Source: Carex sylvatica (lineage: Eukaryota; Streptophyta; Magnoliopsida; Poales; Cyperaceae). Taken from it: a DNA stretch of 64,000 nucleotides. The stretch lies in contig CAXKVR010000042.1 of the NCBI GenBank assembly GCA_964058845.1, forward strand, positions 62,001 through 126,000, written 5' to 3'. The notes beneath the pieces are model-generated. The model was not told the DNA's origin. It saw nothing but the letters and a program-made list of their open reading frames with translations, and made no database searches. Positions 46,712 to 58,278 of the stretch are shown piece after piece; position 1 is the stretch's first letter, and the number at the start of each line of letters is the position of its first letter. Made by a program: the position numbers and the translations under genes.

Positions 46712-47707
46712 TCGGGACCGCATCACCGCTGGAATCCTCGAACATGACAGCACCACACAAATCCAGCACATACGCCATAGTATACCTGCAATATAAAATA
46801 ATCAATATAAATAATTGAGATTGTTGATTAACTACTAAGTTACTTTAAAGAGTGTAATGGTACCTCCTGACCGCCTCAATGTCAGCAGTCTCAGGAAATA
46901 TCTGATTCTGAAAGAAGTGAGACCGGAGTGCCTTTAGAGAAATACAGTACCCAGAATACCGGAACTCCTCCTCCTCCTCCTCCCCCTTCTTCTTCTTCTT
47001 CTTCAATTTCTTCTGCAGATTCTTTGGATCACACCCTAACAACTCCGGTATCATCCTCTGCAGGTTTGGATGGTCTGAGGTGCTACCTATGGGCTCACCA
47101 TCAATGGGTAAACGCCATAATGCGCTCACATCACCAAGGGTGACTGTCATCTCCCCGACCGGGAGATGAAATGTATGGGTCTCAGGTCGCCATCTCTCCG
47201 CTAGACCATGCATCAGAGACTGATCGATCTTACTCTGCGGCATAGTGGCAAGCTGATACAACCCAAGGTTCAAGAGGCATCGCTGCATTTCTTCATGGGG
47301 GACGAACGGAATCTCAGACCTGCGGTGCCTCACCGTAAGCATACATCATCCTGTATTTATTATCAATTTATGAGACTCAAATCGTGTCATTTTTTTAGTA
47401 TTATTTATTTACATTAAGTATAAAAATCACGTACCTCAAGAGATGCCAATGAGACGCGGTGCTTAACGTGATGGGTCCATAGAAGAGGACTAAATGTATC
47501 AGGATCATGCGCACCATATGTTAAACCAGCCTGAGAACCCGCTCCAATCGGATCCTCATATGACGACGGACCCTCTCCAATCGGATCCACCGAGGACGTG
47601 CCCGCTACACTCGGATCCACGGCATCTGGACCCGCTGCAGCCGGATCCGCTGCAGCCGGATCCGCTGCAGGTGCAGCTCGTACTCCCCATCGTCTAGATC
47701 TGGGCAT
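46700..47707 (-). pseudogene. Plant mobile domain (PMD, MAIN/MAIL1-type) gene, truncated and frameshifted
   Basis: Homologous to the intact gene in the 52-58 kb element. Exon 1 is 47435-47707 (start MPRSRRWGVRAAP, Ala/Asp/Pro-rich, ending HHVKHRVSLASLE). Exon 2 is 46864-47350 with the PMD signature GLAERWRPETHTFHLPVGEM and LGDVSALWRLPIDG. Exon 3 starts at 46785 (AYVLDLCGAVMFEDSSGDAV) and runs out near 46700, where it meets the MURA-like ORF. Exon 2 is one base short of the phase needed, just after its acceptor, giving a frameshift. A low-complexity insertion encodes runs of Lys and Glu (46960-47030). The rest of the domain is deleted. Confidence 0.85.
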
Positions 47708-47719
47708 ACTACATTTACA

Positions 47720-49240
47720 AAAAAAATCCATATTAATCAACCACAAATTTTAAAAATTAAAATTAATTCAAAATTCTAAACAATTTATAAATATTTTCAA
47801 CCAAATTCAAACCCTAATTGAACTGCAAATTCAAGCAATTAAAACCCTAAAATAGTGAATTATTTATAATAAACTACTAATTATATGATATTAATACATC
47901 CAATAATTATACAATAACTATAGTATATATTTAATATATTAAGAATATACCATATTAATTTAGTAATAACAGTTAACAATCCGTAAAATAATCAATAACC
48001 ACATGAAAATAATAATAATAATAAAGGTACATAAAATTTTATCATACTATGAAATTCAATAAACTTTTATATAGTATGAAATTCACTTTTTAAAATAAAA
48101 ATTATTGTGAAAATCGACAAACAAATAAAATTTGGAAAAAACATAAGTATGCATATATTTTTTTTAAATATTGATAATTTACTTGCAAAAAAGATTGTAA
48201 TTTTTAAACAAATTTTCATATACTTTAAAATAATTAGTCAAATACATAAATTATCTATCTACGATCTTTTCTCAAAAAAAAAAATAGCTTTTATAATTTT
48301 AATAATTTTAATAGCATTTATAATTTTAAAATTTAATTCCGCAATTTCCGCAATTTAATAACATTTACATAATTTAATAGCATTTACATAATTTAATAGC
48401 ATTTACATAATTTAATAGCATTTATAATTAAAAAAAATACATAATTACCGCAATTATAATTTCAAAATTTAATCCCGCAATTTCCGTAATTTAATAGCAT
48501 TTATTAATAACCCCCAATTTTCATAATTCGTGACATTATACCAATTCTAACAATTCATAATCGAATCAAATTTAACAATTACACAACTTCATTACATTTG
48601 CATAAGTTACACAATCGAATAGAATTCAACAATTACACAATTTCATCACAATCGAGTCGAACCAAATCGATTTGAATCGAATCAAACCGAATCAACCGAA
48701 TCAATTCGATTTCAATAATTACACAATTTAATCACAATCGAATCGAACCGAATCGATTTTAACCGAATCGAACCTAATCGATTTTAACCGAATCGAACCT
48801 AATCGATTTTAACCGAATCGAACCGAACCAATTTTAACCAAATCGATTTGAATCGAATCGAACCGAATCAATCGAATCAATTCAATTTCAATAATTACAC
48901 AATTTAATCGCAATCGAATCGAATCGATTTTAACCGAATCGAATCGATTTTAACCGAACCGAATCGAACCTAATCGATTTTAACCGAATCGAATCGAATC
49001 GAACCGAATCAACTCGATTTCAACAATTACACAACTTAATCGCATTCAATCGAATCGAAAACTTACCCAAGAGAAATGGAGCAATTCCAACGAGGTAGAC
49101 CGCGGAGACGTGCGGATTCGTGAGCGGAGAGGTGCGAGCGAGCGAGAGAGTGAGCGAGCTAGGGAGAGGAGAGGAGTGGCGCAGCAGCGGGGGCGGGTCG
49201 GACTTGGCTGGGGCGGCCTTGGCTGGGTTTTTTTTTTTTC
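47720..49240. other. Repeat-rich upstream region of the element 1 PMD gene
   Basis: AT-rich 5' flank. Four copies of a 20-bp CATAATTTAATAGCATTTA repeat lie at 48356-48425. A long degenerate array of AATCGAACCGAATCGATTTT words covers 48640-49030. A GA/CT-rich leader-like patch lies at 49100-49200. The stops leave no plausible gene. Confidence 0.6.
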
Positions 49241-49560
49241 CTTTTTCTTCTTCTGGTGCGGAGGGGAGACAGAGAAGGGAGATGGGGAAGGGTTCACGGG
49301 ACCCTGTTTTGAATGCATAGCGGACCGCCCCCACTTCTGGCGGTTTCCTTCCCTTTGGACCGCCCCCACTGCTGGCGGTTTGCTCTCTGCTGGCGGTTTG
49401 CTCTCTCCATGACCCGCCCCAGGCCCAGGCGGTTCGCTTATATTTTAGGCCGCCCCGGGCCCGGGCGGTTGGGTTATTTTAAAAAAAAAAATTAATTCAA
49501 GGTTATTTTTAAAATTTGGTTTTGTTTTTGGGGTATTAATAAAAATGGCCGGAATTATGG

Positions 49561-50245
49561 TAACTAAGTATATATTTATATATACTAAAAGTTAGTAGTC
49601 TCATTTCGAGTCATCACCATCACAGTGGCGGTTTAGAATAACAATCAAAATCAAGAGAGATCGAACATAAAGCGCAAAAATAATCAAACGACAAAAGACT
49701 AAACAATGATCAAACCAAAATGTATATCAAAGCATCATGAGTAACAAGGTTTACTGCCTAGCCCTAATACATATGCTTAGCTGCGGAACAACATGATTAC
49801 AAAAGAATAGAGGAGGGATACAATCATACACGATGTACCGGCCTAAATCTCTAAACACTCCTCTCAACTAAACTATAAAAGAAAAATATAAAGTAGATCT
49901 AAGATATCTTCTTCTTCTTCTTCAGTCGAGATGGTTTTTTATAGGAGTTAGAGGCGCTGGAGATGAGTTGGAGTCCAATGGATATGATATGGATATAGTT
50001 GGAGCAGTTATTCACTAAAGGGCGCCTCTAGTTACGGTCTGTATGGTGTGATACGGACCGTACCCATACAGTGTCACTGCTGGATTTGGCTATCTCCTGG
50101 TTCGTAATGGGCTTGAATCTGTATGAGCTCATACAACCCATAACAGGGACTTAGAACTGATGTTGCGCTTTTCTGATCGACTAAATTCTTTCTCCATATG
50201 ATGTAAAATAGCTCCAAAATATGGTCCCTGCATCAAAACATAAAT
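49561..50245 (-). repeat. LTR-like relic, opposite orientation
   Basis: On the minus strand it starts near TGATGCAGGGACC, contains CTCCTATAAAAAACC as a TATA-like site followed by a leader-like region, and ends in the sequence adjoining the MULE target duplication. The style is that of a Ty3/gypsy LTR, but no internal domains accompany it. Confidence 0.35.
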
Positions 50246-52186
50246 TGTAACAATAGTAAGCAGATTAATTAATTAATTAATTAAACATAAATGTGAAAAA
50301 ACAAGAAAAAATCTAAGCTAAAAGCCTAAGTAATTCGTCATAAATATGGCTTGATCAATAATTGAATCAATTTTACAGTACACATTGCATTTACTCTTAA
50401 ATTATATACAAAATCACGCACAAGTACACAAATTTTAAAAAATATATGGGATCAAATGACCTCCACATTTACTATATATGAATCTGCTTCTGACTTCGAT
50501 ATTCTAATGGTCATGTTTGGTTGTGGAGTAAGTAATGGATTAAATCCTCTACTCTACTTTTAAGAAGTCATGTAAGAAGTAAATGTAAAAGAATAAGATG
50601 AAATAACATTTGAGAGCTCAAATTCGGAGTAAATTATTCTCTCTTTAGATGGAGTAGCTTACATGTGAATCTCATAATTAGTGTAATATCATGTAATAAT
50701 TTTCTCTTTCTTTGTGAGGTTACTCCACCAAACTTTAACTAAATATAATTATTTTAATCTAACTTAGATCGGAGATAAGTTTGAAATTAAACCACCTATC
50801 TAAGTCAACTTATTTCACCTATGAAATCCATTCTCATAGAAAATAATTTTTAGATTCGTCTCTTTTCTTCAAAGTGAAATTTAACTCATGATTAAAAAAA
50901 ACCAGTTGAATCAAACAAGAATAGTGTAAGTATCACCTAATATCTCCGTTAATATTTACTGTGATCTAATGTATATTATTTATAGATTAATCAGATATAT
51001 GCTTTTCATAAATGTAATATAATAGACATTGTCAGAATTCCGACAGACGTGGTCTTTTTTTTGCAATATAATAATATATATATTTTTGCAATTGTGGAAA
51101 GGTCCAAGTCAACATTTCGATCTCGTGCAGGATAGTGGTTCATTACCAAAACAATTTCTTAGACAAAACATGAACTAAACTTGATATTTTATTTTTATTT
51201 TTTTATAAATTTTCCATGGCGAAAGTCTCGTTGGAACGCTACAGAGTCCGTATTCGTGCATAGTATACGGTACTGTACCGCTTGCTTTTACCAACTGTTC
51301 CCACTAACAAAAAATAAGGAAAAAAGAATATGGAAACGCCTTTTCTAATACAAAAGTTTAAAGCCACTAGAAAAATATACATGCTACTAACATGCAATAG
51401 AATGATTATTTTGCAATTTGCATCATTTTATTCATTCGATTGATTCATAAAGATTTTTTGCGTGGCAAGGCAATGACTCGATAATTAGTAAGACTTACAT
51501 CATAGTAAAATGATTTCATTTTTTTTTATTTTAAAAGAGCTTTGTAATAGCCAAACTTTCCTCATTTAATGAATAAATAAATGCCGATCATGCGGTCATT
51601 ACCTTTAATGAAAAGACTCAATGAAATTAATTAAATGAGCTGTCAATTGCCGATGATCTCATCTTTGAACAGCAAAACAATAAAAGAAAACATACCATAA
51701 AGGCCAGAGTAGTAGTACAAAAAAGGAAAATAGACTATGTCTAAAAGTAAAAAATATAGTAAAAAATATATTGAAAATAAATTGTCTTGATTAAGACTCC
51801 AAATGACAAAACATATTATGATGATGTCCAGCTCGGAACAAAGGATTAGAGCATCTCAGTAAAATTAAGAAGAAGAAAAAATTAAACACAGCTGTTAAGT
51901 ACTATATAAATATTAAAAATCATTTCTTGTTTAGTGCAAAAGGGTAACTTTCTCAGTATGGGAGATATGGATTAAAAATCCAGATGGAAATCTTTTGTGG
52001 ACAATGAAATTTGAAAAGCAAAATCTTCATCTTTCTCTTTAAAAAAATACAAAATAAAGATTAATAAAAAAATACAAAATAAAAATTAAGTTAATTTAAA
52101 ATTTTAAACCTCTACACTCCTGCAATAACTTTTAATTACTTTTAACAGGCACGTCAATAATTATTATTACAAAAATAGAGCACGGA
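50246..52186. other. Intergenic, no gene recognised
   Basis: AT-rich with stops in all frames. (TTAA)n at 50266-50284 and an AT-rich run near 51060-51080. No family recognised. Confidence 0.5.
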
Positions 52187-52271
52187 ACAAAAGCCGACAT
52201 TTTTAAAAATACCCAAAAAATAAAACAAATTATTAAGAATAACCAGTTTCTGAGAAGATTTTTAAAAATGC

Positions 52272-52339
52272 CCAAACCGTAAATATTCTGTACGGTTTGG
52301 AATTTTAATTCCAAACCGTACAGAATATTTACGGTTTGG
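52272..52339. repeat. 68-bp near-palindrome, left end of element 2
   Basis: CCAAACCGTAAATATTCTG reads into its own reverse complement around an AATTTTAATT centre. The same palindrome is at 58124-58191 in the right TIR. Its half-motif ACAGAATATTTACGG also ends each of the adjacent tandem repeat units. Confidence 0.9.
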
Positions 52340-52343
52340 TTTT

Positions 52344-52375
<32 letters not shown>

Positions 52376-52383
<8 letters not shown>

Positions 52384-52487
52384 TTTAGGGTTTAATGGAA
52401 TTTAGTTTAGTTTGTGTTTGGAGATTATGTTATTCAGTTTGTTTGTGATTTAGATTAGTTTGAATTGTTAAGTTACAGAATATTTAC

Positions 52488-52529
<42 letters not shown>

Positions 52530-52633
52530 TTTTGGGTTTAATGGAATTTAGTTTAGTTTGTGTTTGGAGATTATGTTATTCAGTTTGTTTGTGATTTAGA
52601 TTAGTTTGAATTGTTAAGTTACAGAATATTTAC

Positions 52634-52677
<44 letters not shown>

Positions 52678-52781
52678 TTTAGGGTTTAATGGAATTTAGT
52701 TTAGTTTGTGTTTGGAGATTATGTTATTCAGTTTGTTTGTGATTTAGATTAGTTTGAATTGTTAAGTTACAGAATATTTAC

Positions 52782-52825
<44 letters not shown>

Positions 52826-52929
52826 TTTAGGGTTTAATGGAATTTAGTTTAGTTTGTGTTTGGAGATTATGTTATTCAGTTTGTTTGTGATTTAGATTAG
52901 TTTGAATTGTTAAGTTACAGAATATTTAC

Positions 52930-52975
<46 letters not shown>

Positions 52976-53079
52976 TTTAGGGTTTAATGGAATTTAGTTT
53001 AGTTTGTGTTTGGAGATTATGTTATTCAGTTTGTTTGTGATTTAGATTAGTTTGAATTGTTAAGTTACAGAATATTTAC

Positions 53080-53120
<41 letters not shown>

Positions 53121-53343
53121 TTTAGGGTTTAATGGAATTTAGTTTAGTTTGTGTTTGGAGATTATGTTATTCAGTTTGTTTGTGATTTATATTAGTTTGA
53201 ATTGTTAAGTTACAGAATATTTACGGTTTTTTTTTTTGTTTTTAAAGAGGGTTTAGGGTTTAATGGAATTTAGTTTAGTTTGTGTTTGGAGATTATGTTA
53301 TTCAGTTTGTTTGTGATTTAGATTAGTTTGAATTGTTAAGTTA
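52376..53343. repeat. Seven ~148-bp tandem repeats with poly-T tracts
   Basis: Units start at about 52376, 52522, 52670, 52818, 52968, 53113 and 53244. Each opens AAAGAGGGTTTAGGGTTTAA (telomere-like; copy 2 has GGGTTTTGGG) and runs through a conserved ~110-bp body. All but the last end ACAGAATATTTACGG followed by a T tract. Nearly all length variation is in the T tracts. Confidence 0.95.
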
Positions 53344-53371
53344 GAGGTTTGTATGAATTGTTTGGGCCTAG

Positions 53372-53715
53372 AAGCACTCCTTCAGTAGTTTCGGCAATTT
53401 TTGAGAGATGATATCTCACGATCTGTTTTGAGATTTTGTATGAAACTTCATAGTCTTGTTCTACGATGTTAAAACTGTATGTTGGTCAATTTTTATAATT
53501 TTTAAAGATGTCTTGCTATGTCAACCAGAGGTGCAAAGTTGGGCTCATAAGCACTCCTTCAGTAGTTTGGGTAATTTTTGAGAGATGACATCTCACGATC
53601 TGTTTTGAGATTTTGTATGAAACTTCACAGTTTTGTTCTACGATGTTAAAACTGTATGTCGGTCAATTTTCATAATTTTTGAGAGATGATATCTCACGAT
53701 CTGTTTTAACCAGAG
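53372..53715. repeat. Two-copy ~175-bp direct repeat
   Basis: AAGCACTCCTTCAGTAGTTT begins each copy (about 53372 and 53550), followed by GAGAGATGA(T/C)ATCTCACGATCTG and TACGATGTTAAAACTGTATG. A third partial GAGAGATGATATCTCACGAT occurs at about 53680. It contains a small ATGATATCTCA near-palindrome. Confidence 0.85.
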
Positions 53716-53885
53716 ATACAATTGTTTACGGTTTAGGTAGTGTTTCTCTTATTATTTTTTCTGTTGTATAAATACTACCATAAAATATATCTAAGATAAT
53801 AACATAAATCATAATAAGCTATCAGCGTACATAATACATAATAAAACATAAAACACTACAAATAAAACTATAAAAAAACTCTCTA

Positions 53886-56701
53886 TCAACGATACCGCGA
53901 ATCAGAATATCGGTCAGCTGGTCTGCCTCTGTTCTCTCTGATGAAAACTCGATGCCAGTTATTCCACTGTATTTCTCCTTCTTGCGCCACACGAGCTGGT
54001 GTGATCTCGACCTCGGGCTCAGTCTCTCTGCTCATCGTGAGTGCTGTACCCCATGGATCCTCGGCGGCGTGTGTAGCTGGCAGAGGGGTATGAAACAAGG
54101 ATAAGTCAGGCTGAGTCCCACTACCAGAGGCCTCCCAATCATGAGCCCTCGCTGGATACGGCTGACGCGGAGAGGCGGCTGTATCCCACTGATCATCTCC
54201 AACTAGATCTGCAAGGCTCAAACTGAAGCTGTCATCCTGCGTATGATGGATCCCCGGAGACTCATGCTGCTCATGTGGCTCAGGCGGTGGCGGCATGTAG
54301 GAAGGACCCTGCAAGGATACCAATAAATTAGTAAACTTTAACTATCTTGGCTTAAAATAAAAGAAGAAATTTACTAAAGTACGAAATTTTATCTTGATCT
54401 AAAATAAAATAAAGATTTACATACCGGGGGAAGAACTGGTCGTCCATGGGCGTCAAGATAGCCATGCCAACCGGACATACCATATACCCAACGATGGTAG
54501 TCCCACTCCGGCTGCTCGTGGGGTGGCGATGGCATCTGAGAAGCCATAACAGGTGGCGCGTCGGGCTCGTCCTTTTGCACTTTGCGCCAATCAATTTCCT
54601 CTCCAGCGTCTCGTAGCATGGTGACTAGCTTAGCGGACTGGCCGTGGTCATCAATGCATGGGGCAACCAAGTTCAACACATAATGCCCAAATGCTCTATA
54701 TCCGCGTTTTCCAAGACAAACGATTGCATGCCCGGCACTTTTAATCGATAGTAGCAACTAAAAAAACAAACAAACTTAGATAAAAAAAAGTTATGAAAAA
54801 AGTTAGATTAGATAAAAAAATGTGTTATTGTAGGTGCATTACCTGGCGAGCACCTTTTCGGCCAGTGGGGGTATAACCATCATCGTCGAAGATCATGGAG
54901 CGAAGAAAATTGCCGTAATCTCCCTCTATATACACTGATGCCATGCAGATCCGCTGGTACCAAGCCTGATATCTCAATAAGGGATCTCCCTGGAACTGCA
55001 TCCCATCAGTCTCCGGAATCTGCCACAAGTTGGCACTCATATTTGCTGCCCTGTTGTAGTGCTCCGAGTGATACTCACTCCAATCTCTATTGTGGTGATT
55101 AACATGGCTTATCCTGTAATTAATATATTAGTCGCAATTTAAATCCAAGAACCAATGTTAAGTACAAAAATGCTAAAGAGAACATAACTTACCCGTGTAG
55201 AGAAATAATCACCGATCTCGGGACATCTGGATCTGTGGGGATGAGTGCAGGATATCGAAACTGACGGGACACCCGGTCTGGATAGTGATGCTCCACTATC
55301 CAGAAGCACACCAGAGGACCCCTGTACAGCCACATATCATGATCATCTGCTACAATCTGCGGCAGCCTCCCCTCAGTGTATAACTCATGATACGGATCCC
55401 ATATCACTTGCGTCTCACCCAGACTCTGAATCTGAGTTCGGACCACCCTGATACCTACTGACTTTCCGTGAGGGTTGTCCTTGTAGAAGTGATGTCCGTA
55501 CCATTTCATGCCAAATGCCGGACAGTTTCCATTATCAGGCTCTCCCCATGGATCCTCGTTCGGCTCAGGTACCCCCACCGGTAGCCGTGACCATGACCAA
55601 TGCTGCAGTAAAAGAATTGGCCCATAGATTTGCTTACTTTTCAACTATAATTGGAAGAATATTAGCCGTCAGGGACAAGTTGAATAATTAAAATAAGACA
55701 ACAAGTGCATGACAAGTTAAATAATTAAAATAAGACAAAAATAGTATACTGACCTTGCAACAGTGGCACAAGTTGGAGTAAAGATGTGCTAGGACCGCCC
55801 CACCCAAGTTGTACCTGCTCGACGGCTGAAGGTCTCGCAGCAGCTCTAGATACATCATCGGGATGGTATCACCGGTCGAATCAGCAAACATGACAGAACC
55901 AAATAGGTCCATTACGAAGCCCCGTGTGTATCTGTAATATCAAAATTACAAAACAACTCATTTTCGGCATGAAATATAGTAAAAAAAATAAATGTAATAC
56001 GAATATTTTGTATGAGTACCTCTCAATCTCGAGCTCAGTGGAATCACTACCCAGACCTCTCCTAAACATAGCTCGCAACTTTGCCTTGTCCATACAGTAC
56101 TTGGACCTCCCTCCATTGCCGCGTATATCTGGCTCAGCTCCCAACAACTCTTCAAGCATGTAATTAATCGTGTTGTCATCGGTGGGGTCAGATATGCCAC
56201 CAACGGGCACGCCCTGGATAGGCAAACCCCACAGGGCACTGACGTCCTGGAGAGTCACTGTCATCTCTCCGAAAGGTAAGTGAAACGTGTGCGTCTCGGG
56301 ACGCCATCGCTCCACTAATCCTGCAATGAGGGATGCATTAATGCCCTTACTCTCTGACTCCAGAATATCGACCAAATGTTGCAACCCCAAATTTTGCAGA
56401 TATGGCTCCATGAGCGAGTAGTACTGCATGTCGTAATGCCGACTCCTGACAGTAATAATTGTCTCACTCTGCGTTGAAAAAAGTAAACAATATGAAAACC
56501 TAAAAATACGAAAAACTCAACAAAATTTAAACTTAAAAGATAAAAATAAAAGTAATAAAGTACCTCTTTAGATGCCAGTGAGACTCGATGCTCATTGTGA
56601 GGCATCCATAGTAAAGGACTGAAATGGTCATTGCTATTACTGGGAATGGGCTCATCAACCGGGTCGGCTACGGGTGGTCTCCTAGGCCGTCCTCTAGCCA
56701 T
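53886..56701 (-). CDS. Plant mobile domain protein (MAIN/MAIL1 / PP7-long-form type), 747 aa, apparently intact
   Basis: Seven exons: 56564-56701, 56020-56468, 55754-55931, 55193-55644, 54843-55113, 54425-54757 and 53886-54308. All have GT/AG borders and compatible phases; the total of 2244 nt is 747 residues plus stop, with no internal stop. Exon 2 has the PMD signature GLVERWRPETHTFHLPFGEM and LQDVSALWGLPIQG. Exon 3 holds RYTRGFVMDLFGSVMFADST. Exons 4-5 hold the aromatic-rich downstream half (LLLQHWSWSRLPVG, NRDWSEYHSEHYNRAANM). Exon 7 is a Pro/Glu-rich tail ending DRYSDSRYR. In Arabidopsis, PMD proteins MAIN and MAIL1 are nuclear and act in silencing and genome stability; many PMD genes sit in transposons. 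Here the gene is the sole cargo of a Mutator-like element, so a transposon-linked role is more likely than a host one. Confidence 0.9.
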
Positions 56702-57233
56702 CCTAATTGCAATAAAAATATGCTAAACCAAATAAAAATATACTCAAATATGCTAAAATACGCTAATTGCACTAAAAATATTTATGAACAACCGTAAAAA
56801 TAAAAGTAATATGATATTTAATATTTAATAATAAACTAAAATTTAAAGTAATATTATATTACATTTAATATTTAATTTAATATTATATTAAATTAATATT
56901 TAAAGTAATATGATATTTTATATTTTATATTTTATTTAATACTAATCTATATTTTAAAATAATATTATATTTAATTTAATATTTAAATTAATAGTTTATT
57001 TAAAACTAATCTAAGAAAATTACCGTAAATCAAGATTAGCTCATTGTTGGTAGATCCAAACGCAACCTTATAGTATGCTTAAAAAAATTAACACTTTATC
57101 TAAAAAATATACATAAAAGGTAAATTGGTTTTGTGCATAATAAAAAAATTGTAAATTTTGTTTGCATCATATGTGCACTTAAATTGACTTGATACCCGAC
57201 TCAACATGCAATATAACCACATCCGATCTAACA

Positions 57234-57660
57234 AATTCAAGCACAATTACAATTCAACCAATTCAAATTTATCACCAATTCTAATAAATTCAAGCACAAT
57301 TACAATTCAACCAATTCGAATCTATCTCCAATTCTAATAAATTCAAGCACAATTACAATTCAACCAATTCGATCTATCACCAATTCTAATAAATTCAAGC
57401 ACAATTACAATTCAACCAATTCGAATCTATCTCCAATTCTAATAAATTCAAGCACAATTACAATTCAACCAATTCGAATCTATCACCAATTCTAATAAAT
57501 TCAAGCACAATTACAATTCAACCAATTCAAATCTATCACCAATTCTAACAAATTCAAGCACAATTACAATTCAACCAATTCGAATCTATCACCAATTCTA
57601 ATAAATTCAAGCACAATTACAATTCAACAAATTCGAATCTATCACCAATTCTAATAAATT
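57234..57660. repeat. Eight 53-bp tandem repeats upstream of the PMD gene
   Basis: Units carry AATTCAAGCACAATTACAAT followed by TCAACCAATTCGAATCTATC and CACCAATTCTAATAA. The GCACAAT word recurs every 52-53 bp (57241, 57294, 57347, 57399, 57452, 57505, 57558, 57611). Confidence 0.95.
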
Positions 57661-57694
57661 CAACCAATTTAACCAATTCTAACAAATTCAAAAC

Positions 57695-57780
57695 CCTAAA
57701 CCCTAATTCCTAATTTAACCCTAAACCCTAATTTAACCCTAAACCCTAAACCCTAATTTAACCCTAAACCCTAATTCAAA
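57695..57780. repeat. Telomere-like / telo-box cluster
   Basis: Six or so AACCCTAA / CCCTAAACCCTAA units separated by TTTAA. Plant telo-box motifs of this kind are common in promoters; this one is about 1 kb upstream of the PMD start codon, followed further out by a GC-rich leader-like block (57830-58080). Confidence 0.8.
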
Positions 57781-58123
57781 ACTCTAATCGAATTTTAATG
57801 GCACTCAAAACTTACCCGAAATTTTCAGTCGAGAATACGGCGGAGTCAGTGAGGAGCACGAGCGAGCAAGAGGGAGAGGAAGGAGAGGCAGCGGGAGGGT
57901 GGCGGCGAGGGAGGGGAAGACCCGGCTGTGAAGGGGCGGAGGGCCGGAGCCTTCTGGGGTGGAGCCTTCGCTTTCCTCTTCTTTTCTGGCGGAGCGACGA
58001 AGCAACAGAGAGGGAGAAATATTTGGCGGAGCGACGGAGAAACAGAGGGAGAAGAAGGGGTTACGCGGAACCCTATTTAACAGCCGGAACCGTAAGGAAT
58101 ATATACGGTTTGGAGTTAAAATT

Positions 58124-58191
58124 CCAAACCGTACAGAATATTTACGGTTTGGAATTTTAATTCCAAACCGTAAATATTCTGTACGGTTTGG
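58124..58191. repeat. 68-bp near-palindrome, right end of element 2
   Basis: Counterpart of 52272-52339, lying about 80 bp inside the right TIR end. A further imperfect copy of the half-site (CCGTAAGGAATATATACGG) precedes it at about 58089. Confidence 0.9.
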
Positions 58192-58278
58192 GCATTTTTA
58201 AAATTTCCCCCAGAACCCGGTTATTATTAATAATTTGTTTTATTTTTTGGGTATTTTTAAAAATGTCGGACAAAAGCC

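Larger units (their letters stand above)
45174..49551. mobile_element. Mutator-like element 1 carrying PMD and MURA-like remnants
   Basis: 4378 bp flanked by a perfect 9-bp duplication GAATTATGG (45165-45173 and 49552-49560). The long TIRs (about 45174-45430 and 49247-49551) begin CGGCC(T/A)TTTTTATTAATACC and continue through AAATTTTAAAAATAACC. A GC-rich block of CCGGGCCCGGG-type inverted repeats follows, then CTCCCTTCTCTGTCTCCCC. Inside are a plus-strand MURA N-terminal-like ORF (45884-46711) and a minus-strand PMD pseudogene (46700-47707) meeting tail to tail. The catalytic part of the transposase is missing, so it is non-autonomous. Confidence 0.92.
52196..58269. mobile_element. Mutator-like element 2 carrying an intact PMD gene
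   Basis: 6074 bp flanked by ACAAAAGCC at 52187-52195 and 58270-58278 (perfect 9-bp duplication if two bases were lost at one end). TIRs read GACATTTTTAAAAATACCC from both ends, continue AAAAAATAAAAC and TTATTAA.AATAACC, and include a 68-bp near-palindrome at each end. The TIR is recognisably related to element 1 (TTTTTA..AATACCC, AAAAA.AAAAC, AATAACC). Contents: 148-bp tandem repeats, a two-copy ~175-bp repeat, a seven-exon PMD gene, 53-bp tandem repeats and telomere-like motifs. No transposase is visible. Confidence 0.92.

Noticed and set aside
49020..49412. Overlapping ~100-codon ORFs on both strands
   Set aside because: They arise from GC-rich TIR and leader-like sequence with mirrored composition and no domain similarity.
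52376..53343. Regular direct repeats that might suggest a CRISPR-like array
   Set aside because: Plant nuclear context; nearly the whole 148-bp unit is conserved, so there are no unique spacers.
57695..57780. Telomere sequence
   Set aside because: Only a few interrupted CCCTAAA units inside a transposon with sequence on both sides; not a chromosome end.
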